A stretch of 64,000 bases of DNA from CAVRTM01 sp963724015 (GCA_963724015.1 CAVRTM010000004.1:868001-932000), one strand, 5' to 3'; counted from the first letter of the stretch, positions 17,536 to 26,537 are shown. Numbers and translations: made by a program. The notes: generated by a model not told the origin, from the letters alone.

Positions 17536-19117
17536 ATGAGCGAGCTGCACGTCTACGACACCACCTTGCGCGACGGCGCGCAGCAGGAGGGCCTCAACCT
17601 CTCGGTCGCCGACAAGCTGGCCATCGCCGCCCACCTGGACGACCTGGGGGTGGGGTTCATCGAGGGGGGCTGGCCCGGCGCCAACCCCAAGGACACCGAG
17701 TTCTTCGCCCGGGCGCGGCAGGAGCTCTCGCTGCGCCACGCCACCCTGGCCGCCTTCGGGGCCACCCGCCGCGCCGGCACGTCGGCCTCCCTCGACCCGC
17801 AGGTGCTGGCGCTGCTGGACTCGGGGGCCCCGGTCGTGACGCTCGTGGCCAAGAGCCACCTGCGCCACGTGGAGACCGCCCTGCGCACGACCGGCGCCGA
17901 GAACCTCGAGATGGTGCGCGACACCGTCTCCTTCCTGCGCGGCGAGGGGCGGCGGGTGTTCCTGGACGCCGAGCACTTCTTCGACGGCTACCTCGCCGAC
18001 CGTGCCTACGCCCTGGAGGTGCTGCGCACCGCGGCCGACGCCGGCGCGGAGGTCGTCGCGCTGTGCGACACCAACGGCGGGCATGCTGCCGCCGCAGGTC
18101 GGGGACGTCGTGGCGGACGCCCTGGACGCCACCGGGGTGCGCCTGGGCATCCACTGCCACAACGACACCGGCTGTGCGGTGGCCAACTCCCTCGCCGCGG
18201 TGTCGGCGGGCGCCAGCCACGTGCAGGGGACCATCAACGGCTACGGCGAGCGCACCGGCAACGCCGACCTGCTCACCGTGGTGAGCAACCTGCAGCTGAA
18301 GCAGGGCCGCGAGGTCCTGCCCCCCGGACGCCTCCAGGAGGCGACCCGGATCGCGCACGCGGTGAGCGAGGTGACCAACGTCCCGCCGTACAGCCGGCAG
18401 CCGTATGTCGGTGCCAGCGCCTTCGCGCACAAGGCCGGGCTGCACGCGAGCGCCATCCGGATCGACCCGGACCTCTACCAGCACACCGACCCGCTGGGGG
18501 TCGGCAACGACATGCGGATGCTGGTGTCGGACATGGCCGGCCGCGCGAGCATCGAGCTCAAGGCCCGCGAGCTGGGCTACGACCTCGCCGGCCAGGACGA
18601 GCTGCTCACCCGGATCGTGAGCCAGGTCAAGGACCTCGAGCTGCGGGGTTACACGTTCGACGCGGCCGACGCCTCCTTCGCCCTGCTGCTGCGCGGCGCC
18701 GTCCGGGGGGAGCGGCTCAGCTACTTCGACGTCGAGTCCTGGCGCGTCATCACCGACTCCGTCGGCGCGGGGGAGGCGCTGTCCGAGGCCACGGTCAAGC
18801 TGGTCGCCGCCGGCCGCCGCGTGGTCGCCACGGGCGAGGGCAACGGCCCGGTCAACGCCCTGGACCACGCGCTGCGCCAGGCCCTCACCACCGCCTACCC
18901 CGAGATCGACAAGCTGGAGCTGATCGACTTCCGGGTGCGCATCCTCGATGCCGCCCACGGCACCGACGCCGTCACGCGGGTGCTGATCGAGACCTCGGAC
19001 GGCACGACGTCCTGGGAGACGGTCGGGGTGGCGCCGAACATCGTCGAGGCCAGCTGGCTGGCGCTGGTGGACGGCATCACCTACGGGCTGCTGCGCCAGG
19101 GCGTCCCGGTCCGCTGA
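17536..19117 (+). CDS. cimA: Citramalate synthase, one frameshift
   Basis: Condenses pyruvate and acetyl-CoA to (R)-citramalate, a threonine-independent route to 2-ketobutyrate and isoleucine. HMGL-like/LeuA-family TIM barrel (HVYDTTLRDGAQQEGLNLSV, then FIEGGWPGANPKDTEFF, metal-binding GIHCHNDTGCAVANS) and a C-terminal LeuA-type allosteric domain (from about 400; WETVGVAPNIVEASW). At 18079-18081 an extra G breaks the frame after LCDTNGG; the next frame resumes MLPPQVGDVVADAL. The sequence around the break is otherwise perfect, so an insertion error is likely. WPGANPKD and the shape of the C-terminal domain favour CimA over LeuA or NifV. Confidence 0.9.
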
Positions 19118-19170
19118 GAGCGGCCGGCGCGTGATGCGCCGGACCTCTCCCGCGGGCGCGCCGGAGGGGG

Positions 19171-19176
19171 CAGGAT
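19171..19176 (+). promoter_or_regulatory. -10 box, leaderless type, for the DUF1707 gene
   Basis: CAGGAT ends six bases before the GTG at 19183, the same spacing seen at several other genes of this window. No ribosome site is needed or strongly present, although GGAGGGGG lies slightly upstream of the box. Confidence 0.35.
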
Positions 19177-19182
19177 GGCAGG

Positions 19183-19671
19183 GTGAGCGAGAGCCAGCAC
19201 GACCCCGGCACCGGCGGCATCCTTCCCTCCGTGCGCATCGGCACCCCCGAGCGGAACGCGGCGGTGGCCGCCCTCGACACGCACTGGCACGCCGGCCGGC
19301 TGGACCCCGGCGAGCACGAACGGCGCACCACGCTGGCCAAGGCCGCACGCACGCGGACCGAGCTCGACGCGCTCTTCGCCGACCTGCCCGACCGGGTGGC
19401 ACCGCGGCCGCCCGCACCGGGCCACGAGGTGGTCCACGGGCCGGCTCCCGCCGGGTCCGCCCCGGTGCCGGTGCCCGAGCCGGCCGTGCCGGTCCTGGGT
19501 GGGATGCTCGGGCGCCACCGCGACACGGTGATGGCGCTGACGCCGTTCATCGCCCTGGCGCTGTTCTTCCTGACCTACCGCTGGCTCTGGTTCCTGCTCA
19601 TCCCCGTGATGGGGATCCTGCTCTTCGGGGCGGACGACCGGAAGGGCCGCGGCCGCCGCCGGGGCTGCTGA
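19183..19671 (+). CDS. DUF1707 small membrane protein
   Basis: A 162-residue protein of a type common in actinobacteria. Residues about 18-68 form a DUF1707 (SHOCT-like) domain: RIGTPERNAAVAALDTHWHAGRLDPGEHERR. A Pro-rich linker (about 75-100) leads to two close hydrophobic stretches (VMALTPFIALALFFLTY and WFLLIPVMGILLF), a likely membrane hairpin, and a basic C terminus (GRGRRRGC). Molecular function is unknown. Confidence 0.8.
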   Translation: MSESQHDPGTGGILPSVRIGTPERNAAVAALDTHWHAGRLDPGEHERRTTLAKAARTRTELDALFADLPDRVAPRPPAPGHEVVHGPAPAGSAPVPVPEPAVPVLGGMLGRHRDTVMALTPFIALALFFLTYRWLWFLLIPVMGILLFGADDRKGRGRRRGC

Positions 19672-19680
19672 GCCGCGGGC

Positions 19681-20580
19681 TCAGGCGCGAGCCTGCACGG
19701 GCGAGAGGGGAGCACCTGCGCCCAGCAGCACGTCGCAGGCCTGCACGAGCCGGGCGCGCAGCGCCTGCGCGCGCCCCGAGAAGGCGCGCTGCGCGGCGAC
19801 GTACTGCGCCTTGCCCTCGCTGGTCTCGATCCGCACCGGCTCGACGCCGAGCTCGCGCAGGTCGTACGGCGCCGCGCGCATGTCCAGCTCGCGCACCTCG
19901 CGCGCCAGCTCGAAGCAGTCCACCGTCAGCCCGCTCGGCAGCCCGGGGCTGAGCTTGTACGCCCACTTGTAGAGGTCCATGGTGGCGTGCAGGCAGCCCG
20001 GCTGCTCCAGGTCCGCCTGTGCCTGACGGGTGGGGGTGAGGGCGTTGCGCGGCCGGGCCGGCGGCGTGAAGAAGCGGAACGCGTCGAAGTGCGAGCAGCG
20101 GATCGAGTGCTGCTCCACGACCTCGTCCGTGCCCTCGGGGCCGAGGCGCAGCGGCCAGTCCGCGTGCCTCACCTGCTCGGGGTCCTGCCGGTAGACCATG
20201 GCCCACTCGTGCAGGCCGAAGCAGCCCAGGTGGGCGGGGCGCGACGCCGTACGCGCCAGCAGGTCGCGGATGAAGCGCACCGAGTCCCCGCGGGCGGCCA
20301 CCAGCTCCTCGACGTCCAGGACGGCGCGGTCACCGTCGAGCCGGTAGAAGCGCCAGTCGCGCCGGTCGTCGCCGCCGGCCAGGGCCACGCCCGGGCCGGG
20401 GTGCCACCGCCGCAGCTGGGCCGGGCGGTGGGAGTAGTACGTGAACAGGAAGTCGGCGACCGGGTGCCGTCGGCCGTCGGCGCGGCGCGTCAGGTGCTCC
20501 GCGGTGAGGGCGTCCACCCGCTGCTCGTGGGCGCGCTCCAGCGACCGCCACTCCGGCTCCGGGACCGTCCGCACCACCAC
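19681..20580 (-). CDS. Conserved actinobacterial protein annotated as 3-methyladenine DNA glycosylase
   Basis: About 300 residues, with the conserved blocks ADFLFTYYSHRPAQLRRWHPGPG, LGCFGLHEWAMVYR and STRCSHFDAFRFF-like SIRCSHFDAFRFFTPPARPRN. I recognise this family from actinobacterial genomes, where it is usually labelled 3-methyladenine DNA glycosylase, but I see no helix-hairpin-helix or AAG motif and regard that label as unproven. His, Cys and Tyr conservation suggests an enzyme. GTG at 20580 (VVVRTVPEPEWRS) is preferred over upstream starts because the region above holds the promoter of the divergent gene. Confidence 0.65.
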   Translation of the reverse strand: MVVRTVPEPEWRSLERAHEQRVDALTAEHLTRRADGRRHPVADFLFTYYSHRPAQLRRWHPGPGVALAGGDDRRDWRFYRLDGDRAVLDVEELVAARGDSVRFIRDLLARTASRPAHLGCFGLHEWAMVYRQDPEQVRHADWPLRLGPEGTDEVVEQHSIRCSHFDAFRFFTPPARPRNALTPTRQAQADLEQPGCLHATMDLYKWAYKLSPGLPSGLTVDCFELAREVRELDMRAAPYDLRELGVEPVRIETSEGKAQYVAAQRAFSGRAQALRARLVQACDVLLGAGAPLSPVQARA

Positions 20581-20608
20581 GGGGTCCAAGGGTACGGGGC
20601 CGTGTGGG

Positions 20609-20614
20609 TAGCCT
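20609..20614 (+). promoter_or_regulatory. -10 box, leaderless type, for the FAH-family gene
   Basis: TAGCCT ends six bases before the GTG at 20621; no ribosome site lies between. Confidence 0.45.
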
Positions 20615-20620
20615 CGTGCC

Positions 20621-21400
20621 GTGCGCATCGCGAGATACACCACAGGTGAGGACCCGACCTACGGCATCGTCCACGGAGAGCCCGGGCAGGAGGTGGTCGC
20701 CGAGATCCAGGGTGACCCGCTGTACCAGCCGGTCGTCCCCACCGGCGTCCAGGTGCCGCTGCAGGAGGTGCGGCTGCTCGCGCCGGTGATCCCGCGCAGC
20801 AAGGTGATCGGCATCGGCAAGAACTACGCCGACCACGCCGCCGAGATGGGCGGCGAGGCGCCGGCCGAGCCGCTGATGTTCCTCATCCCCAACACCGCCG
20901 TCGTCGGCCCCGGCGACCCGGTCGTCCTGCCGCGGCAGACCTCCGAGGTGCACTACGAGGGGGAGCTCGCCGTCGTCATCCGCCGGATCTGCAAGGACGT
21001 GCCGCCCGAGCGGGTCAAGGACGTCATCTACGGCTACACCTGCGCCAACGACGTCACCGCGCGCGACCTGCAGCGTGCCGACGGGCAGTGGGCCCGCGCC
21101 AAGGGGTTCGACACGTTCTGCCCGCTCGGGCCGTGGATCGAGACCGACCTCGACCCCTCGGACCTCTCGCTGGTCACCCGCCGCGACGGTGAGGTGGTGC
21201 AGGACGGTACGACGGCCGACATGGTGCACGACGTCGCCGCGCTGGTCTCCCACGCCTCCCAGGCCTTCACGCTGCTGCCCGGCGACGTCATCCTCACCGG
21301 GACCCCCGCCGGCGTCGGCCCGGTCGTCAGCGGCCAGCGGGTCGAGGTCGAGATCGAGGGCATCGGCACCTTGTCCAACCCCTTCCTCCGCCGCGACTGA
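20621..21400 (+). CDS. Fumarylacetoacetate hydrolase family protein
   Basis: A 259-residue metal-dependent hydrolase/decarboxylase/isomerase of the FAH superfamily. Visible are GIGKNYADHAAEMGGEAP, the metal ligands in SEVHYEGELAVVI (the E-x-E pattern), GYTCANDVTARDLQR, and LLPGDVILTGTPAGVGPV. Members act on 2-oxo acids, acylpyruvates or oxaloacetate; the substrate cannot be told. It lies in the position before gltX that is common in actinobacteria, with 43 bases between. Confidence 0.9.
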   Translation: MRIARYTTGEDPTYGIVHGEPGQEVVAEIQGDPLYQPVVPTGVQVPLQEVRLLAPVIPRSKVIGIGKNYADHAAEMGGEAPAEPLMFLIPNTAVVGPGDPVVLPRQTSEVHYEGELAVVIRRICKDVPPERVKDVIYGYTCANDVTARDLQRADGQWARAKGFDTFCPLGPWIETDLDPSDLSLVTRRDGEVVQDGTTADMVHDVAALVSHASQAFTLLPGDVILTGTPAGVGPVVSGQRVEVEIEGIGTLSNPFLRRD

Positions 21401-21443
21401 CGCTTCCGTCCGTGCACGCGGCCGCCGATAGGCTGGCCCCATC

Positions 21444-22982
21444 ATGACTACCGCACCGACGACCGCACCCCACGCCGCTCCCGAGACCGACACCGAGCAC
21501 GCCGAAGCCTCCGGCAGCTCGGTCCGGGTCCGCTTCTGCCCCTCGCCCACCGGCACCCCGCACGTCGGGCTGACCCGGGCCGCCCTGTTCAACTGGGCCT
21601 ACGCGCGCCATACCGGTGGCACGTTCGTCTTCCGGATCGAGGACACGGACGCCAACCGGGACAGCCAGGAGAGCTTCGACCAGATCGTCGACGCCCTCGG
21701 CTGGCTGGGCCTGGACTACGACGAGGGCCCGGGCGTCGGTGGTCCGCACGAGCCGTACCGGCAGAGCGAGCGCCGGCCGCTGCACCTGAAGGTGGCCCAG
21801 GACCTGCTGGCGGCCGGCTTCGCCTACGAGTCCTTCTCCAGCAACGAGGAGGTCGAGGCCCGGCATCGCGCGGCCGGGCGCGACCCCAAGCTGGGCTACG
21901 ACAACCACGACCGCGACCTGACGCCGGAGCAGAAGGCCGCGTTCCGGGCCGAGGGGCGCCAGCCGGTGCTGCGGGTGCGGATGCCCGATGAGGACATCAC
22001 CTTCACCGACCTCATCCGCGGCGACGTGACCTTCCGGGCCGGCTCGGTGCCGGACTTCGTGATCGTCCGGGCCACGGGGGAGCCCCTCTACACGCTGGTC
22101 AACCCGGTCGACGACGCGGCGATGGGGATCACCCACGTGATCCGCGGCGAGGACCTGCTGTCCTCCACCCCGCGCCAGATCGCGCTCTACCGTGCCCTGG
22201 TCGCGGTCGGCGCCGCCACGCGCGTCCCGGTCTTCGGGCACATGCCGCTCGTCCTCGGCGAGGGCAACAAGAAGCTGTCCAAGCGTGACCCGCAGTCCAA
22301 CCTGTTCCTGCACCGCGACCGCGGCTTCATCCGCGAGGGCATGATCAACTACCTGGCCACCCTGGGCTGGGCCATCGCCGACGACCACGACCTGTTCTCC
22401 CCGGACGAGCTCGTGGCGGCGTTCGACATCCACGACGTCAACGCCAACCCGGCCCGGTGGGACCAGAAGAAGGCCGAGGCGATCAACGCCGAGCACATCC
22501 GTCGCCTGGCGCCCGAGGACTTCACCGCCCGCCTGGTGCCCTACCTGCAGCGGGACGGCGTGCTGTCGACGCAGCCGTCCGATGCCGACCTCGAGCGGCT
22601 TGCCGCCGTCGCCGCGCTGGTGCAGACGCGGGTCAACGTGCTCTCGGAGGCCACGCCGATGGTGGCACCGTTCTACCTGGCCGACGACGCACTGCCGGTG
22701 GCCGATGACGCGCGCGCGCAGCTGAAGGACGACGCCGCCCAGGTGCTCGACGCCGCCCTGGGCGCGCTCGAGCCGGTGGGGCAGTGGCGGGCCGCCGACC
22801 TCGAGGCCGCGCTGCGGTCCGCGCTCATCGACGGGCTGGGCCTGAAGCCCAAGCTGGCGTTCGGCCCGCTGCGCACGGCGGTCTCGGGGCAGCGCATCTC
22901 GCCGCCGCTGTTCGAGTCGATGGAGATCCTCGGTCGCGACTCCACCGTGGCCCGCCTCCAGGCGCTGCGGGCCTCGCTCTGA
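21444..22982 (+). CDS. gltX: Glutamyl-tRNA synthetase
   Basis: Class I synthetase of 512 residues that charges tRNA-Glu and, in organisms lacking GlnRS, tRNA-Gln as well. The HIGH-type motif is SPTGTPHVGLTRAALFNW (about 32-50); the KMSKS-type motif is KKLSKRDPQS (about 275-285). The VIRGEDLLSSTPRQIALY block is typical. TAGGCT (21429-21434) lies nine bases upstream of the ATG. Two tRNA genes for its expected substrates lie less than 1.2 kb downstream. Confidence 0.97.
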   Translation: MTTAPTTAPHAAPETDTEHAEASGSSVRVRFCPSPTGTPHVGLTRAALFNWAYARHTGGTFVFRIEDTDANRDSQESFDQIVDALGWLGLDYDEGPGVGGPHEPYRQSERRPLHLKVAQDLLAAGFAYESFSSNEEVEARHRAAGRDPKLGYDNHDRDLTPEQKAAFRAEGRQPVLRVRMPDEDITFTDLIRGDVTFRAGSVPDFVIVRATGEPLYTLVNPVDDAAMGITHVIRGEDLLSSTPRQIALYRALVAVGAATRVPVFGHMPLVLGEGNKKLSKRDPQSNLFLHRDRGFIREGMINYLATLGWAIADDHDLFSPDELVAAFDIHDVNANPARWDQKKAEAINAEHIRRLAPEDFTARLVPYLQRDGVLSTQPSDADLERLAAVAALVQTRVNVLSEATPMVAPFYLADDALPVADDARAQLKDDAAQVLDAALGALEPVGQWRAADLEAALRSALIDGLGLKPKLAFGPLRTAVSGQRISPPLFESMEILGRDSTVARLQALRASL

Positions 22983-23710
22983 TCCCGACGGCGTTCGGGC
23001 GCGGCACGATCCGGGCTCTGCTGCTGGACGTCGACGACACCCTGGTCGACACCCGGGCGGCGATGGTGTCGGCCGGCGGCGCCGCCGCGGCCACGCTGTG
23101 GCCGACCGCGCCGGCAGAGGTGCACGAGCAGGCCGGCGTGCACTTCCACGGTGACCCCGGCGGCTGGTTCCGTCGCTACGCCTCCGGCGAGATCGGGTTC
23201 GACGCCATGCGCGCAGCCCGGGTGGCCGACCTCATCGCGACGTTCGGGCTCGCGGAGCTGGAGGACGCGCACGGGCGGTTCGAGCAGGCCTACGCGCCCG
23301 CGTTCCGCGACGCGCTGCGGCTCTTCGACGACGTGGCCGACCTGCTGCATACCGCCGCCCGCGCCGCCCTGCCCGTGGGCCTGCTGACCAACTCCGCGGC
23401 CCACGCCACGGCTGAGAAGCTGGAGGTGGTCGAGCTCTCCGGCGCCTTCCCTGTCGTGGCCACCACGGACACCCTCGGCTTCGGCAAGCCGCACCCGCGG
23501 GCGTTCCTGCACGCCTGCGAGCGGATGGGCTCGGAACCGGCCCGCACCGCCTACGTCGGGGACGACCTGGTCGTGGACGCCCTGGCGGCACGCGAGGCGG
23601 GCCTGGCCGGGATCTGGCTGGACCGGCGCGGCACCTGGGCCGGGGGCGACGTGGGGGTGCCGGTGATCCGGTCCCTGGGTGACCTGGGCCGGCTGCTGCC
23701 GGGCGGCTGA
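22979..23710 (+). CDS. HAD-family hydrolase, start codon unclear
   Basis: Haloacid dehalogenase-like phosphatase, about 240 residues. Motif I is LLLDVDDTLVDTRA, motif II is LLTNSAAHATA, motif III/IV is FGKPHPRAF...VGDDLVVDALAAREAGL. The cap is the small alpha-helical C1 type. The frame opens at CTGATCCCG overlapping the gltX stop; no ATG, GTG or TTG precedes motif I closely, so it starts at a rare codon, uses CTG, or the start is damaged by an indel. Translational coupling to gltX seems likely. Confidence 0.8.
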   Translation: MIPTAFGRGTIRALLLDVDDTLVDTRAAMVSAGGAAAATLWPTAPAEVHEQAGVHFHGDPGGWFRRYASGEIGFDAMRAARVADLIATFGLAELEDAHGRFEQAYAPAFRDALRLFDDVADLLHTAARAALPVGLLTNSAAHATAEKLEVVELSGAFPVVATTDTLGFGKPHPRAFLHACERMGSEPARTAYVGDDLVVDALAAREAGLAGIWLDRRGTWAGGDVGVPVIRSLGDLGRLLPGG

Positions 23711-23747
23711 GGAGGCGGCTGGGCGGGCGGCTGAGGAGGCGGCGGGG
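23700..23747. repeat. Two copies of a 20-base G-rich direct repeat
   Basis: CGGGCGGCTGAGGAGGCGGC occurs at 23700-23719 and again at 23724-23743 (24-base period) over the stop codon of the HAD gene. It probably arose by local slippage. No function is suggested. Confidence 0.7.
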
Positions 23748-23812
23748 CGGGCGGACGTCGCGGGAACCGAGGGGCCCGAGCCGTTCCGGGGCACCGTCGC
23801 CGGGCGGCCGAT

Positions 23813-23842
23813 TTGGGAACGCGGCGAACGGGCCGGTAGTAT
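23813..23842 (+). promoter_or_regulatory. Putative promoter of tRNA-Gln
   Basis: TTGGGA (23813-23818), 18 bases, then TAGTAT (23837-23842), about 55 bases before the mature tRNA-Gln. Confidence 0.5.
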
Positions 23843-23897
23843 CTCGCCTCGGTTCACCGTCCGTTTGCCGCAAGGCTTCGGGGGCGGTGATACCCCT

Positions 23898-23969
23898 TGG
23901 GGTATGGTGTAATTGGCAGCACGACTGATTCTGGTTCAGTTAGTCTAGGTTCGAGTCCTGGTACCCCAG
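23898..23969 (+). tRNA. tRNA-Gln (anticodon CTG)
   Basis: A 72-base cloverleaf: acceptor TGGGGTA pairs with TACCCCA, D-arm GTGTAATTGGCAGCAC, anticodon loop TTCTGGT, T-loop GGTTCGAGTCC and discriminator G. CCA is not encoded. Weak 1-72 pairing (T-A) is typical of tRNA-Gln. Confidence 0.95.
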
Positions 23970-24084
23970 CGCTGGTCGGTCCGCTCTTCCCGGAGAGCGG
24001 CTCGATTCGGAGAATCCCTGCCGATGCAGGTAGGGTTTCCACCGCTGACACCACGCGCAAGCGGGTCGGACAGCAACCAGCTAG

Positions 24085-24157
24085 GGCCCCGTTGTGTAGC
24101 GGCCTAGCACGCCGCCCTCTCAAGGCGGTAGCGCGGGTTCGAATCCCGTCGGGGCTA
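24085..24157 (+). tRNA. tRNA-Glu (anticodon CTC)
   Basis: A 73-base cloverleaf: acceptor GGCCCCG pairs with CGGGGCT (first pair G-T), D-arm GTGTAGCGGCCTAGCAC, anticodon stem-loop CGCCGCCCTCTCAAGGCGG, T-loop GGTTCGAATCC, discriminator A. CCA is not encoded. The D and anticodon arms match the usual actinobacterial tRNA-Glu. TAGGGT at 24031-24036 is a possible -10. Confidence 0.93.
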
Positions 24158-24163
24158 CATCAG

Positions 24164-24202
24164 GACCGAGGTCCCCGTCCACTGCGGACGGGGACCTCGG
24201 TC
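24164..24202 (+). terminator. Terminator after the tRNA pair
   Basis: A perfect 17-bp stem (GACCGAGGTCCCCGTCC with GGACGGGGACCTCGGTC) and a five-base loop begin seven bases after tRNA-Glu. No T-tract follows. Confidence 0.75.
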
Positions 24203-24279
24203 GTGTGCGGCCCCATCCCCTGCGCCCGGCACTGCCCGTCTTGGTCTGGCCCGGCCGGGCCAGGCCCCAGAGGGGTGGC

Positions 24280-25014
24280 TCAGGCGGGCTGGTTGGCCTG
24301 CTGGGCGCGGCGCAGGACCTCGGTGAGCTTGTTGGCTCCGGCGACCACGGTGGCGGCGTGCATGCGACCCGGCTGGCGCGAGATGCGCTCGATCGGGCCG
24401 GAGATGGAGACGGCGGCCACCACCCGCCCCGAGGGGCCCCGGACCGGGGCGGAGACCGAGGCCACGCCGAGCTCGCGCTCGCCGACGCTCTGGGCCCAGC
24501 CGCGGCGGCGGACCCCGGACAAGGTGGTGGCGGTGAACTTGGCGCCCTGCAGCCCGCGGTGCAGCCGGTCCGGCTCCTCCCAGGCGAGCAGCACCTGCGC
24601 CGCGGAGCCGGCCAGCATGGACAGGTTGGCGCCCACCGGGATCGAGTCGCGCAGGCCCATCGGCCGCTCCGCGGCCGCGACGCAGATGCGCTGGTCGCCC
24701 TGGCGCCGGAAGAGCTGGGCGCTCTCGTTGGTGTGGTCGCGCAGGGCGCCCAGGACCGGCCCGGCCGCGGCCAGCAGGCGGTCCTCACCGGCCGCCGAGG
24801 CCAGCTCGCCGAGCCGGGGCCCCAGCACGAACCGGCCCTGCATGTCGCGCGAGACCAGCCGGTGGTGCTCGAGCGCGACGGCGAGCCGGTGGGCCGTGGG
24901 GCGGGCCAGCCCCGTGGCCCCGACGAGCTGGGCCAGCGTCGAGGGGCCGGCCTCGAGGGCGCCCAGCACGATGGCGGCCTTGTCGAGAACGCCGACGCCT
25001 GAGGAAGTGTCCAT
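24280..25014 (-). CDS. ndgR: IclR-family regulator of leucine genes (NdgR/LtbR type)
   Basis: DNA-binding regulator of 244 residues. N-terminal winged helix-turn-helix (GVGVLDKAAIVLGALEAGPS, recognition helix ATGLARPTAHRLAVALEHH); C-terminal IclR effector domain from about residue 80 (DRLLAAAGPVLGALRDHTNESAQLF, later GVRRRGWAQSVGERE). Sequence and place, divergent from leuCD, match NdgR of Streptomyces and LtbR of Corynebacterium, which control leuCD and other amino acid genes. CAATAT six bases before the ATG suggests a leaderless mRNA. The shared intergenic region holds a perfect inverted repeat. Confidence 0.92.
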   Translation of the reverse strand: MDTSSGVGVLDKAAIVLGALEAGPSTLAQLVGATGLARPTAHRLAVALEHHRLVSRDMQGRFVLGPRLGELASAAGEDRLLAAAGPVLGALRDHTNESAQLFRRQGDQRICVAAAERPMGLRDSIPVGANLSMLAGSAAQVLLAWEEPDRLHRGLQGAKFTATTLSGVRRRGWAQSVGERELGVASVSAPVRGPSGRVVAAVSISGPIERISRQPGRMHAATVVAGANKLTEVLRRAQQANQPA

Positions 25015-25023
25015 GCGCTGATA

Positions 25024-25052
25024 TTGACGTCTCATTGCCTGAGACGCAAGTT
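25024..25052 (+). promoter_or_regulatory. leuC promoter with operator-like inverted repeat
   Basis: TTGACG (25024-25029) and CAAGTT (25047-25052) are 17 bases apart and read toward leuC. The perfect 7-bp inverted repeat CGTCTCA-N5-TGAGACG (25028-25046) fills the spacer almost exactly, and the ndgR start is 14 bases to the left. A repressor bound there would block both genes. The repeat is seen; binding by NdgR is inferred. Confidence 0.6.
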
Positions 25053-25126
25053 CACCCGCCCGGCAAAGTGCGCGAACCTCGCGGAAAGACGACAGCTCGC
25101 CACGACGCGGTGACGGAGGACAGGAC

Positions 25127-26518
25127 ATGGCAGGCACACTCGCCGAGAAGGTGTGGGAGGCGCACGTGGTGCGCCGGGCCGAGGGGGAGCCCGACCTCCT
25201 CTACATCGACCTGCACCTGCTGCACGAGGTGACCAGCCCCCAGGCCTTCGACGGGCTGCGCCTGGAGGGCCGCAAGGTCCGTCGGCCCGACCTCACGCTG
25301 GCGACCGAGGACCACAACGTCCCGACCACCCCGGGCCCGATCACCGACCCGGTCAGCCGCACCCAGGTCGAGACGCTGCGCCGCAACTGCGAGGAGTTCG
25401 GCGTACGGCTGTATCCGATGGGCGACGCCGACCAGGGCATCGTGCACGTCGTGGGCCCGCAGCTCGGGCTGACCCAGCCGGGGATGACGGTGGTCTGCGG
25501 CGACAGCCACACCTCCACCCACGGAGCCTTCGGCGCCCTGGCCTTCGGCATCGGGACCAGCGAGGTCGAGCACGTGCTGGCCACCCAGACCCTGCCGCTC
25601 AAGCCGTTCCGCACCCTCGCGGTGAACGTCGACGGGACGCTGCCCGCCGGGGTCACCGCCAAGGACGTCGTCCTGGCCGTCATCGCCAAGATCGGCACGG
25701 GCGGTGGGCAGGGCCACGTCCTGGAGTACCGCGGGAGCGCCATCGAGGCCCTGTCGATGGAGGCGCGGATGACCGTGTGCAACATGTCGATCGAGGCGGG
25801 TGCGCGCGCGGGCATGATCGCCCCCGACCAGACGACCTTCGACTACCTGCAGGGCCGGCCGCACGCGCCGACCGGCGCCGACTGGGACGCCGCGGTGGCG
25901 GAGTGGTCGCGGCTGCGCAGCGACGACGACGCGGTGTTCGACGCCGAGGTGCACCTCGACGCGGCGGAGCTGGCGCCGTTCGTCACCTGGGGGACGAACC
26001 CCGGCCAGGGCCTGCCGCTGTCCGCGAGCGTGCCCGACCCCGAGTCGTACGCCGATGAGTCCCAACGCGCCTCGGCCGCCCGGGCGCTGGCGTACATGGG
26101 CCTCGAGGCGGGCACGCCGCTGCGCGACATCGCCGTCGACACCGTCTTCGTCGGGTCCTGCACCAACGGCCGGATCGAGGACCTGCGCGCGGTGGCCGAG
26201 GTCGTTCAGGGGCACCAGGTCGCCGAGGGCGTGCGCCTGCTCGTGGTGCCCGGATCGGCGCGGGTGCGGCTGCAGGCCGAGGCGGAGGGCCTGGACAAGG
26301 TCTTCCTCGAGGCCGGCGCCGAGTGGCGTCTCGCGGGCTGCTCGATGTGCCTCGGGATGAACCCCGACCAGCTGGCGCCGGGTGAGCGCAGCGCCTCGAC
26401 GTCCAACCGCAACTTCGAGGGACGGCAGGGCAAGGGTGGGCGCACCCACCTGGTCAGCCCGCCCGTCGCGGCGGCGACCGCGCTGCGCGGCACCCTCTCC
26501 AGCCCCGCAGACCTCTGA
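25127..26518 (+). CDS. leuC: 3-isopropylmalate dehydratase large subunit
   Basis: Aconitase-family subunit with a [4Fe-4S] cluster that isomerises 2- to 3-isopropylmalate with LeuD. The protein has 463 residues. Active-site blocks are ATEDHNVPTT, VCGDSHTSTHGAFGALAFGIG and EAGARAGMIAPD; the cluster cysteines lie in VGSCTNGRIEDL and AGCSMCLGMNPD. GGAGGACAGG precedes the ATG. leuD follows after 19 bases. Confidence 0.97.
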   Translation: MAGTLAEKVWEAHVVRRAEGEPDLLYIDLHLLHEVTSPQAFDGLRLEGRKVRRPDLTLATEDHNVPTTPGPITDPVSRTQVETLRRNCEEFGVRLYPMGDADQGIVHVVGPQLGLTQPGMTVVCGDSHTSTHGAFGALAFGIGTSEVEHVLATQTLPLKPFRTLAVNVDGTLPAGVTAKDVVLAVIAKIGTGGGQGHVLEYRGSAIEALSMEARMTVCNMSIEAGARAGMIAPDQTTFDYLQGRPHAPTGADWDAAVAEWSRLRSDDDAVFDAEVHLDAAELAPFVTWGTNPGQGLPLSASVPDPESYADESQRASAARALAYMGLEAGTPLRDIAVDTVFVGSCTNGRIEDLRAVAEVVQGHQVAEGVRLLVVPGSARVRLQAEAEGLDKVFLEAGAEWRLAGCSMCLGMNPDQLAPGERSASTSNRNFEGRQGKGGRTHLVSPPVAAATALRGTLSSPADL

Positions 26519-26537
26519 GACCGAAGGGAATCGCGCC

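Noticed and set aside
23700..23747. Possible start of a CRISPR or tandem array
   Set aside because: Only two copies with a 24-base period and no spacers; simple slippage.
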